DNA of 64,000 bases from NCBI GenBank assembly GCA_004194705.1, contig SADC01001192.1:1-64000 (forward strand), read 5' to 3'. Below the pieces are notes generated by a model. It did not search any database and was not told the origin of the DNA. It was given only the letters and a program-made list of their open reading frames with translations. Below, in pieces: positions 22,401 through 31,699 of this stretch; position 1 is the stretch's first letter, and the number at the start of each line of letters is the position of its first letter. This DNA is from Ditylenchus dipsaci. Lineage: Eukaryota > Nematoda > Chromadorea > Rhabditida > Anguinidae. The translations under genes were made by a program, and so were the position numbers.

Positions 22401-23640
22401 ACACCTTTTGATTTGCGACAATCGGTTCGCGACACTATCGATTCGCTGTATAACTGATTCGCGACATTTTTTTGTTTGGGAATCCAAGTATCCCGATTCT
22501 TGTCACACTTCTAACTCGATACCTGAGGTGCCTACCCTCGTTCTAAGTGAATCATTTGTAAGTACCCAGTTTGCATGAGACCATTTTTTTGTTAGTGCAT
22601 CTGACCATGTTGGTAGCCGGATCATCTGGATGTCCCGTGTACCGACAAAACCAAGTGGTCGTCCACTTGGATAAAAAAAATTCGTCCCAAACCTGTTTTA
22701 TGGACTAATACGTGACACAATATCCCGCGGGCACAATATCCCGGGCCACAATATCCCCGCGGTCACAATATCCCTGGGCACAATACCCCCGGATAAATGT
22801 AGTGGTTCGAATCTTTGTGAGTACACAGTTTTTCGTTTTCAGGAATTTATATCTCAATCAGTCTGAGGCTCTTGGTCATTTCCTAAAAAATCATAAGCGC
22901 TTTCATTGAACATTAGTGAAGTGTTTTATTCATGAAGTATGTAATATTAACAAATAATGAGAACAATTTGGTCATTCTAGTGAATTATAATAAACTTGTG
23001 AGCTAATCCTCTAAGGTATTTGACCAGGCTCTTTGTTTTTCACTTATTTAAAAATAGTGTTTAAACGACTCCTAAGTAATATTTATATGCTTAAAACGAT
23101 AAGAAAGTCAATTTCTAACATTTTTCCACACAAAATGGTATTTTTGGAAAAAAAATAGACTTTTTGCCTTGGGGGACCAAGGCAAATTTCCTTGTATTAA
23201 GGTATTCTACCCCGTTTTGGTCACTGGAGCTGGGCAAAAAGAGTCTCTTATGCATTTTTAATCAAGAGTCTAGCTCGGTATTATGTCTAAGGTAAGTGAG
23301 TGCGCGCATCTCTAACCGACCAAGCCCCCTGCGCGCCCTTCGGGGCTTTTGCAAAAAAGTGGTATGAGTTTTCGGTATGAGTTAGGGGTGCAGGTATTTT
23401 TTTTTTACCTGAGAGTGTAGAAGCGGTATGAGTTTCGGTATGAGTTAGGGAGGTGCAATATGCCTGAGAGTGTAAAAGTTATGAGTTTCGGTATGAGTTA
23501 GGGGTGCACGTATGTTTTTTTACCTGAGAGTGTAGTGGTATGGTTTCGGTATGAGTTAGGGGTGCCGTATATTTTTTTACATGAGAGTGTAAAAGTGGTA
23601 ATGGAGTCGGTATGAGTTAGGGGTGCATCGTATAGCAGGG
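19460..23640 (+). repeat. 4.37-kb direct duplication, copy 2
   Basis: Colinear copy of 15094-19275, differing mainly in homopolymer length. Its terminal minisatellite has many irregular indels, and homology stops near 23640, where unique sequence begins. Either a young tandem duplication or an assembly artefact from unmerged haplotypes or low-quality reads would explain it. Confidence 0.8.
19626..21696 (+). pseudogene. Second copy of the C2H2 zinc-finger gene, frameshifted
   Basis: Exons corresponding to the intact copy lie at 19626-19908, 20469-20640, 20691-20802 and 21433-21696. Exon 1 has one extra A in an A-run (283 instead of 282 bases) and exon 3 lacks one C (112 instead of 113). The middle of the protein is therefore out of frame and meets a stop in exon 3, although the zinc-finger exon is unchanged. 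Both lesions are homopolymer changes, so consensus error is as likely as true pseudogenisation. Confidence 0.7.
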
Positions 23641-24088
23641 CGTCCTCGTTGAAAGTGTCCAATAGGTATGGGCACAAAGGCGGCATCTTTTGATGTTACA
23701 AAATTGGCCCAGGTACTACTAGCGTGTACAAAAGGCTGTGCATATCTTAAAACAATCCTGCTTACCGGTCTTGGGGTAACATGGCGCTCAAATGTCGGAT
23801 AGCCTACCCTGATACCTTTAAAGGGACATGATCGTGTATTTCGACTAGAAAATGGAAATGAAATTTCTGAATTTCAGTTAATTCAACTTTTTTTCACCAC
23901 CTATACTTTTTTTTTTCACTAAACGATATATCCGCCAATCCACCCGACGAAAAAAACATCAAATCACAAATTATCGAAAAAAAAAGTTTTCAAAAATTTG
24001 CCTTGGTCCCCCCTGTGGACCAAAAAGATAGGAAATTATGGTGTTCGGCTTTATTATAATCAACATCCAAGTAATAAAAAAAAAGATT

Positions 24089-24656
24089 CATTTATTTTTT
24101 TCTACTTTTATAATTAGGTTCACGTATTGGTTTTTCAGTCTGTGAAAAGATTTTTCAGTGAAAATAGGCATATTCAAGGCTTCGGAAAAGTGGAGAATTG
24201 ATGTATGGTCGATGGGAGCAGCCACCATGGCAGCAGCAACAGACAAATTCCCTAAACTCATCAGTAATCATCAGTAAAAACAGCCAAATATTATACCTTC
24301 TCGAGTTCTAGTCCCCTCAATAAACGATTGCATGCTATACTGAAGCATTTTCTTTCCGCTTCATTTGCAAGGACAGTACCAACCAGCCGTGAGGCACGTA
24401 ACCTTTGAAAACCATGTAATCTTTCTCTCATCCCCCGATTCTCGCGCTTGCTTGCAAATTTTTTTAGGAACTCTTCCGCATTAAGGACAGCTTTGAAAAA
24501 GACGCTCCAACTGCTTTCTGAACGAAGAATGTGTTTGAAATAGATACGACACCTGGATACTATGCAATACTCAAAGTCTTTGTCTTTTAGCTGTTCATTC
24601 TCTTCTTCTTGCAGCTCAACTTCATCAATTTCCATCGTCTCATAAGCACTACTCAT
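24089..24656 (-). pseudogene. Transposon-derived ORF fragment in the inverted-repeat loop
   Basis: On the minus strand a 121-codon ORF (24656-24291) is acidic and Glu-rich at its N-terminus, then basic. It is followed by a possible GT-AG intron and a second coding-like stretch (24251-24089) containing NLSVAAAMVAAPIDHTSILH and then LNMPIFTEKSFHRLKNQY. That second stretch resembles a segment common in animal transposon-encoded proteins, where a LNIP-x-MS-x-x-F-like motif follows a conserved helix. The two parts do not join in frame with the obvious splice sites, so the gene looks degenerate or mis-sequenced. The family was not identified. Confidence 0.4.
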
Positions 24657-24699
24657 TTTTGATAGCTAATAAATAACAATAACAGTAAAATAAGGAAAA

Positions 24700-25178
24700 A
24701 TGTCAACTCGCGACAGTCTCGACTCGCGACACTCAACTCGCGACACTTTTTTCTACGATTTTTTCAACTTCTGAAAAAATTATCAAACATTTGCAAAAAA
24801 GACTTTTGAATATCAACGTGTCATACCAAAATTCTTTTCTGAACCCGAATCTGTTGAGATCAGATCCGAAAATTTTTAGGGAACTGAGATATCCTTCAAA
24901 GTGGTTGAGTAGTACAAATTTCAAGGTGGTCTGTTCAAAACAGCTATATCTCAGTCCTCTGTGGTTTTGTTGAGTTGATCTCAACGGATTCAGGTTTAGG
25001 AAGACATTTTAGTATGGGAAGTTGCTACTTAAAAGACTTTTCGGAGAATATTTGATGATTTTTTCAGAAGTTTGAAAAAATCGTCGAAAAAAGTGTCGCG
25101 AGTTGAGTGTCGCGAGTCAAGACTGTCGCGAGTTGAATGTCGAGAGTCAAAACTGTCGCGAGTTGATAGCCGTAAAGT
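24700..25178. mobile_element. Foldback element with TCGCGACA arrays
   Basis: The left end (24700-24765) has three ACTCGCGACA-type units and the right end (25090-25170) has the inverse GTCGCGAGTTGA units. Arms extend inward through GATTTTTTCAACTTCTGAAAA and its inverse. The TCGCGACA motif also appears as a one-sided array in the duplicated region. No clean duplication could be read. Confidence 0.6.
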
Positions 25179-25381
25179 TGATAGCCCCTAAAAAACGATC
25201 AAATTTGAAGTTCACAATTTCAAAATAGTTTTTCAAAATTTTCCTATATTTTTGGTTTACAGGGAGGGGGCAAGGCAAATTTTTGAAAAAAAAATTCGAT
25301 AATTTGTGATCTGATGTTTTTTTCGTCGGGTGGATTGGCGAATATATCGTTTGATGAAAAAAAAGTATAGGTGGTGAAAAA

Positions 25382-27977
25382 GACATGACCCCTCAAATAA
25401 CCCCCCCCACCAAATAACCCCCCCTTAAATAACCCCCTGAAATAACCCCCCCACCAAATAACCCGGGTTATTTAAGGGGGGTTATTTGAGGGGGGTTATT
25501 TGGGGTATGTTATTCAGGGTATATTTTGTCTTGAAGGGAAGTCATGTTATTTCGATATTTTGACCGGTTTTTCGTCCCTTATCCACCTGGAGGGCAGGTA
25601 TCAACCCAAGAAGGTATCATCTTGGAGTAGCCGAAAATATTCGATTGTAGGAAAACTAAAATCTACCCATTGGTATTTCACCCAGAATCGGGAGCTGAAC
25701 ACGGTTTGATAACACTGAAACAGCAAATTTATTATCCAAAACCTCAATACCAACGTACTTTTCTTTTTAAACACGAATTTAGTTAATTTAGCTAATATAT
25801 ATTGAATAATATTTTCCTTGAACCATTCTCGGCCCCAAATATCCCCAGGTACCCTGGAAAAGTACTCATCCTTGGGTACCTAATTCTCCTCCATGTAATT
25901 ACTCTGCTGAAGCTATCATGCAGACTGAGAGTAAAATTTTTTACTTTTTCGGGTTCCAAAACCTGTTTTCTGGACTAATTTGGACATGCTGAAGATGGTT
26001 TAACAGTGGCTAAATGCCGTTTTGTATAGCATTTCTTGAGTTTTGGTAAAATCGATTATTTCCCAATACTAAAAAAAACCATACAAAACCTTACTTAACT
26101 ATTATCAAAAGATCTTCAGCATGTCCAAATTAGTCCAGAAAACAGGTTTTGGAAGATGAAAACGGTAAAAAGTTTTTTTGATCCAAGTGGACGACCATTT
26201 GGTTTTGTTGGCGCACGGATTTCCCAGTGTAACTGAAGTTGGATCATAGAATAACATTTTAAATTTAAAAATCTCATTTCAAGACGAAAATATTACTACC
26301 CGGGTACCACTACACTGCATGAATTCCCCAACCTGTGTACGACCTGGCTACAACCAAACCAAGTGGTGGTCCACTTGGATCAGAAAAAAATTTACGTTCT
26401 TCATGTTCCAAAACCGGTTTTCTCGACTAATTCGGGTATGCTGAAGATGGTTTGATAGTAGTAACACGCCGTTTTTTTCGGGGATTTCTTGAGTTTTTCG
26501 TAAAATCGAGTTTTGGTAAAACCAATAATGTCCAAATACTCAAAAAATACCCGAGAAAACGGAGTTTTACCATTATCAAACCATCTTCAGCATGCCCGAA
26601 TTAGTCGGGAAAACTGGTTTTCAAACCTAAAAAAAGTAAAACAAAATCGCTCCAAACCAAGTGGATGACTACTTGGTTTGGTTGGCTGAGACTAAAAAAT
26701 TTCAATTCCTGCAAAATTTTCACTGAACATGAAGGTAAAAAAACTCATTGGGTACACTGAAAGTGAGAGTAAAAGTGAGACTGAGAGGCGATTTTTTCCT
26801 GTTGGATACACGAAAGTGAGACATGAGAGTACACGAGAGTGAGAGTTCGAGTCAGAGTGAAAGTGAAAGGGTAATCCACTAATTTGATACCGAGCTTCAG
26901 GGTAGATACCTACCTACCTTCCAGGTGGATAAGGGACGAGAAACAGGTCAAAATAGGCTCAAATAGAAATGTACCACCAAATGTGAGAATTTGGCCGCCT
27001 TTTTTATTTTTTTGGCCGCCTTTTTTGAATTTCAAATTAAAAAATAGAATTTGGCCGCCTTTTTTTAAAAATTGGCCGCCTTTTTTTAAAAATTGGCCGC
27101 CTTTTTTTCTTGTCAATTCCTGTTTTTCAAATTTTAGCTTCAATTTGATGGTAATTTTGCTCTTTATGATAGCAAAAATGAAAGCGCAGAATCTGGGCTA
27201 CGTACTGGTATAAAAAAGGGTGAACTTATAGGAAAAAGTTAGAAAATATAATCAAAAACACCCAGAGGGATATTTCGGCCTCTATCTGCTAAATGGTTTT
27301 TGTGTAATTTGAACGTTTTTTGAATTACAGCTTTTACAAGTTGGTACTATCTTTTTCTATAATAGCAAATACGAAAGCCCAGAACTTTGGCTACTCACTA
27401 ATTTGAAAAAAGTGTCAACTTGTAAGGTAAAATTCAAAAAATTACACAAAAACCATTTAGCAGGTAGAGGCCGAAATAACCATCTAGGTGTTTTTGATTA
27501 CATTTTCTAATTTTTTCCTATAAGTTCACGATTTTTTCATACCAATACGCAGCCCAGATTCTGGGCTTTCATTTTTGCCATCATTAAGAGCAAAGTTACC
27601 ATCAAATTAGAGCTAAAATTTGAAAAACAGGAATTGACAAGAAAAAAAGGCGGCCAATTTTTTAAAAAAGGCGGCCAAATTCTATTTTTTTATTATGAAT
27701 TTAAAAAAGGCGGCCAAAAAAATTAAAAAGGCGGCCAAATTCTCACTTTTGGTGGTACATTTCTCATACAGCCGTCAAAATATCGAAATAACATGACTTC
27801 CCTTCAAGACAAAATATACCCTGAAAAACATACCCCAAATAACCCCCCTCAAATAACCCCCCTCAAATAACCCCCCTTAAATAACCCGGGTTATTTGGTG
27901 GGGGGGGGGGGGGTTATTTGAGGGGGTTATTTGAGGGGGGGTTATTTGGTGGGGGGGGTTATTTGGGGTATTTACGG
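25382..27977. mobile_element. 2.6-kb hAT-like composite with CAAATAACCCC arrays
   Basis: Ends carry inverted arrays of CAAATAACCCCCC (25388-25500 and 27828-27970). It is flanked by the 8-bp direct repeat GTGAAAAA (25374-25381, 27978-27985). The empty site TTTTTCAC survives at 23890-23897 in the opposite arm of the enclosing repeat. Inside are further inverted repeats, including AAACCAAGTGG-type elements (25940-26260 and 26340-26690) and a complete nested element (26955-27773). There is no transposase ORF. Confidence 0.8.
26955..27773. mobile_element. hAT-like foldback with GGCCGCCTTTTTT arrays, 819 bp
   Basis: Ends AGGCTCAAATAGAAATGTAC and (inverse) GGCTGTATGAGAAATGTACC lie just outside arrays of GGCCGCCTTTTTT (five to six units left, four right). 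The 8-bp direct repeat GTCAAAAT flanks it (26947-26954, 27774-27781). The uninterrupted site ATTTTGAC is present at 25557-25564 in the other arm of the enclosing element. Confidence 0.85.
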
Positions 27978-28257
27978 GTGAAAAAAAGTTGAATTAACTG
28001 AAGTTCAGAAATTTCCATTTTCTAGTCAAAATCAACCCCCCCCATCCCCTATTGTCTGTCTTCCTTTAAAACCATTTTACAAACAAAATATAAAAAACAC
28101 GGCTTTGAGCCTGAAAAGTAAAAAATATTTGAAATTAAGGCCTAATTGTGTATCCCAACTGAGGGGGCAATGGATGTGACCGATACACGTTCAATGATTA
28201 CATGAAAACGTAAAGTAAGAAGCATGGAATTACAAGAGATTCAAATCTCGTTCTCTT

Positions 28258-28345
28258 TTACGTGAAACTGTACCTTACAGGGAAACTGCTTTACAGGGAA
28301 ACGGTTTTACAAGGAAACGTCGCGTATCCCATCCGTGTCCATCCC
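28258..28345. repeat. TTACAGGGAAACG array
   Basis: Four units of TTACAGGGAAACKG-type sequence are followed by CCATCCGTGTCCATCCC. The same array plus the same CGTGTCCCGTCCC trailer occurs at 51935-52030, 23 kb away, so both derive from one repeat family. Confidence 0.6.
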
Positions 28346-28559
28346 TTTTTTATAGGGGACGATGAATTGTCCCTAACGATGAATTGTCACGTACGGCTCC
28401 AGGACCCAGACCACAGGACCGAGAAAAAATTACGCAACACCATGGAAAACCAAGCTGGTCTGTGCAAGCAGTTTTAAAATAAAGGGTTTATAAAAAATTA
28501 CTGCCATCTCATAAGTGTCCAAATCTATTGACTATCCCCATACACTAGAATGATACAAT

Positions 28560-28565
28560 TTTATT
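28560..28565 (-). terminator. Poly(A) signal of the small membrane protein gene
   Basis: AATAAA on the minus strand, 38 bases downstream of the stop codon at 28603. Confidence 0.6.
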
Positions 28566-28602
28566 TAGACTCACTCTCCTGAATGAATACACAACATGAG
28601 AT

Positions 28603-28926
28603 CTAGTTTTCATTCATACATTTGGCATATTTCTGTTTCTTCAGCCGAATATTTTCTTGAAATCTCATTTGGTCGACATCTCTGTACTGCTGTTCACTAG
28701 GTGCTGGCATCAGTTTCCCTCCAGAATGTTCTTCAGTAGAGCCACCGCTACTTGCAGGCATCAACATTTCCTTGCTGTCCATTGAGTTAGTTCTGCGCTT
28801 CTCAACATTCTTTGGATAGGAGAAACCACTATTTCCATAAGAACTATTGCCACGAATGAATTTCACATAGACCACAAGAAGTATGACAACTGCAAACGAC
28901 CAAACAAATGCTACCAGTCCGACCAT
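28603..28926 (-). CDS. Small single-pass membrane protein, 107 residues
   Basis: Uninterrupted ORF with its ATG at 28926. Residues 3-24 form one strongly hydrophobic segment (VGLVAFVWSFAVVILLVVYV), giving a type III-like N-terminal anchor. The rest is hydrophilic: a Gly/Ser/Tyr stretch, basic KKR/KRR residues, a Ser/Gly-rich region holding two LMPAPS/LMPASS-like repeats, and a charged C-terminal helix (FQENIRLKKQKYAKCMNEN) that may be coiled coil. I do not recognise the family. A minus-strand AATAAA at 28565-28560 lies about 40 bases past the stop. It diverges from the REEP-MSP gene and probably shares its promoter region. Confidence 0.6.
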   Translation of the reverse strand: MVGLVAFVWSFAVVILLVVYVKFIRGNSSYGNSGFSYPKNVEKRRTNSMDSKEMLMPASSGGSTEEHSGGKLMPAPSEQQYRDVDQMRFQENIRLKKQKYAKCMNEN

Positions 28927-29236
28927 AACTAAGATAATTTATTTTGAACATGAATCTGCAAAAAACTAACTAACCCTTGACCGATATTTTTTCGAAAGCA
29001 AAGAAGACAGACATTGTTGAAGCGTGTTTCACTCGACTGGACTGTCAAAAAAATTCACAATCAAACCGAGTAGCTGACAAAATAAAAAATATTTTGAAAA
29101 TTGGCGCCAAAAATGTTTAGCATGCGAATATTAGAATATCTTTCAGTTCTGTTTTTGTTCGTGTGTTTTGGCTGTTGCTTCTTGTTGTGCTCAAAGATAT
29201 TTGGCTCGTCTCCTTGTTTTTTTTCGCTCAATTATC
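28927..29236. promoter_or_regulatory. Shared divergent promoter region
   Basis: About 310 bp separate the start codons of two oppositely transcribed genes. No transposon is recognisable here, in contrast to the rest of the window. I see no clear TATA box that I would rely on, so the promoter call rests on gene orientation. Confidence 0.4.
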
Positions 29237-30969
29237 ATGGCTAAAAGCTTGTCTAAGAAATCGGAAAAATCTCCTCGTAAGTTTCTGCAGTAATCCATCT
29301 ACTCCTATCTATTTTAGGCAGATGATGGTAGAAAGAAAAGCGTTAAAGGCTGGTGGAACAAATTTGGCAGATTCCTCTCGCCACAAGATCTCGCTCTCGT
29401 TTGTGGGTCGCTGGTTGTTGTCTATTTGGTGATGGGTGAAAGTGCTGAGCTTGTTTGCGACATGTTCACATCTCTTCCGGCCGCCGTCTTCACATATCAG
29501 TTGTTGGCAAGCGAAAAAGCTACGAAAACAGCCTATGTAAGTGGTTTTGGGTATTCTTAATTATGTAAATGCCTTAGTGAACGCTTTAGTAGCTTGCTCT
29601 AGCAGTTTTTTGATATGTGACTAAAGAATGCGATTTTTTCTTGTTCCTCCTGTAATGCAAACTATAATCGTTCACGCTACAGACGAAATATCATGTGAAA
29701 ACCCAGGGATGCAGTTTATATACTGCTTTAAATGACTTTTTTAGGAAGCCACTTTGTGTTTTTGGATCTTGCACGGGACTCTCGTTGTCTTCGATCATCT
29801 GCTTCATAAGACCATTTGGTACTTTTTTGTGAAGTTCTTGCTGATGACTGCTGTGTCTTCTCATGTGCTGGCCAAAATCAAGGAAGATAACCGAAAAATG
29901 CGCCATTCTTCTTCTGATCAGTCCTTTCAATCTGCCAAAGAAGATCATGTTGAAGAAATCTTAGAAGGCTTCAATAGCGGAAAGGCGAGAGAAGCTAATC
30001 TCTTCAGCTCGTTTGGAACATCTCCTCTTCTGTCTATGGAGTCGTACAAACATAATCTAATTCCAAGAGAGATTGAAACACGTTCAGTTGCTACTCAGAC
30101 CTTGTCGAAAGAGTTGAAATCAAAGGTTAACTTTAATTTCTGTATTATTTGGTGCTCTTTGTTTTACATTAATGTTTTACAGAAACATTCGCGAGCTCCT
30201 CCTTTTCACCTTCATCCTTCGCCTGATCGTCAAATGTCCGTCTTGGCTAAGAACAAAATAGAATGTCGATCTTCAAATCATAATCGCATGGTAATGGGAG
30301 ATCGCAAAGGAGATGGACCTCCGCTGGCTTTTGATTTTACTTTGCCGAGTGATGCTGAAACGGTAATACTTTGAATAATTATTTCATTAACGTAAGTCTT
30401 TGTTTTAAGGCTCGCCTTTGGGGTGGTGCGTGTTCTCCTGATTCTGCTCGCATTTCGCTTGGATCTCAAACGGGCAAAATATCTCTTCTTGGGCACCAGG
30501 ATTCGCACTCCATGCAGCAGGTATTTTTCGTTAAATTATCGGTTGTATTTTTCCCTGACTTAAGCTTTCCAGATCATATTTGAAGAGCCATTTAATGAAG
30601 TCGTGATGGTTGGTTTGGCAAACAGTACGCAGCATAATCTGGTTTGGGCTCTGAAGACCAATGCTCAAAGCCGAGTTGTGGCCACTCCAACTTGCGGTTT
30701 TTTGCCTAAGGGGAAGATGGTCGATGTAATTTCATCTGCTTTATTTTAGCGAAGCGGTGTTATTGATTGTTTTTTAGGTGAACTTGGTGGTTCGAGATGG
30801 ATATGACCAGATCGAGCTCGGAGGAATCAAGAATGACCGCCTGGTGTTCGACTATGCATATGTTCCAAATGGCTGTGATTCTTTCCATTCGTCCTGGCTC
30901 ACAAACAAAGATGCAGAAATGATGCGCAAGAGCTTAAATGTCGTCTATAGTTCTATGAGTGGCCATTAA
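29237..30969 (+). CDS. REEP/DP1-like membrane domain fused to an MSP (VAP-like) domain
   Basis: Seven exons (29237-29276, 29322-29536, 29745-30125, 30183-30362, 30410-30520, 30573-30725, 30778-30969) join in frame to 423 residues. Residues 1-30 are basic. About 30-130 contain hydrophobic stretches arranged like the TB2/DP1/HVA22 (REEP) domain: PAAVFTYQLLASEKATKTAY matches the family's YPAYASFKA segment, and WYFFVKFLLM matches its PFYYLLK segment. REEP proteins shape tubular ER membrane. A Ser/charged linker follows (about 130-300). The C-terminus (about 305-423) is an MSP domain: IIFEEPFNEVVMVGLANST, then LVWALKTNA and PTCGFLPKGKMVDVNLVV, ending in a short helix and LNVVYSS. VAP MSP domains bind FFAT peptides at ER contact sites. 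I infer an ER-shaping, tethering protein. The start is the first ATG giving a continuous frame. Confidence 0.75.
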
Positions 30970-31699
30970 ATTGTTCAGACATGCAGTATTCATTGTGCCC
31001 TGTATATAATTATGAGTGGGGTGTATAGTAAAACATTTTGATTGGTTTCCCGGCGGCTCTACGGCTCTGCCACGGGTAGTAAAATACTCTCTTAAAAATA
31101 ATCAACGCCGGAATATGGTAGCGTGGACATTTCGTAAATATACCGGGTGTAAGTCTCAATAAAAGTGGCGGAATTAATTTACTTAAAAAAACAGTTCCGC
31201 TGATTTATCCTTCACGGAAATGTCTCCCGCACAATTCTCTGTTTTCCTTGATAAGATAACAAATGCCGTGAAAATTTTAGAAATTACACATTTGTTAATA
31301 ATTCCACTTCCGTCTGTGAATTCCTCCGTTTACGGACCTTTATCTCGTCTTTATCAAATGTCTCATCGCCATTTTTTTGTTTTCATAACTAGCACGAGCT
31401 GTATCGACCACTTTTTTTAAATTTTACGTCCGAGAGTCTGGAAATCGACCCGAATTTTTTTTCTGATTTCAGGTGGGGGAAAGTTATCTCCTTTGAAATT
31501 TATTGCAGGTTTTATGGCTGAAAACGCCGTAAAACCGGTAAAAAATCTCACAGTTGAATTGGCGCTAATTTTTATTTGAAAGCAATTATTAGGCGCATAC
31601 TTCGAAGCTGTTATCCATAAAATAGCTGAAGCTTTTTTGCTGCTTCTTTCGGATAAGAAGGCTTGCCGTTGCTACTACTCTGCCATCTTGTGAATCAAA
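30970..31699. other. Intergenic, no gene seen
   Basis: Lies between two plus-strand genes. No coherent ORF chain and no inverted repeat was recognised. No clear AATAAA for the upstream gene was identified close to its stop. Confidence 0.5.

Larger units (their letters stand above)
23818..28035. repeat. 4.2-kb inverted repeat with a nested 2.6-kb insertion
   Basis: The left arm 23840-24016 pairs with 25259-25381 plus 27978-28035. Landmarks are TTGCCTTGG, CGACGAAAAAAACATCA and CTAGAAAATGGAAAT. The right arm is split by the element 25382-27977. The loop (24017-25258) contains a transposase-like fragment on the minus strand and a TCGCGACA foldback element. Confidence 0.75.

Noticed and set aside
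26884..27213. ORFs through the GGCCGCCTTTTTT array on both strands
   Set aside because: Open frames exist only because the 13-18-bp array lacks stops; the DNA is the arm of a foldback element.
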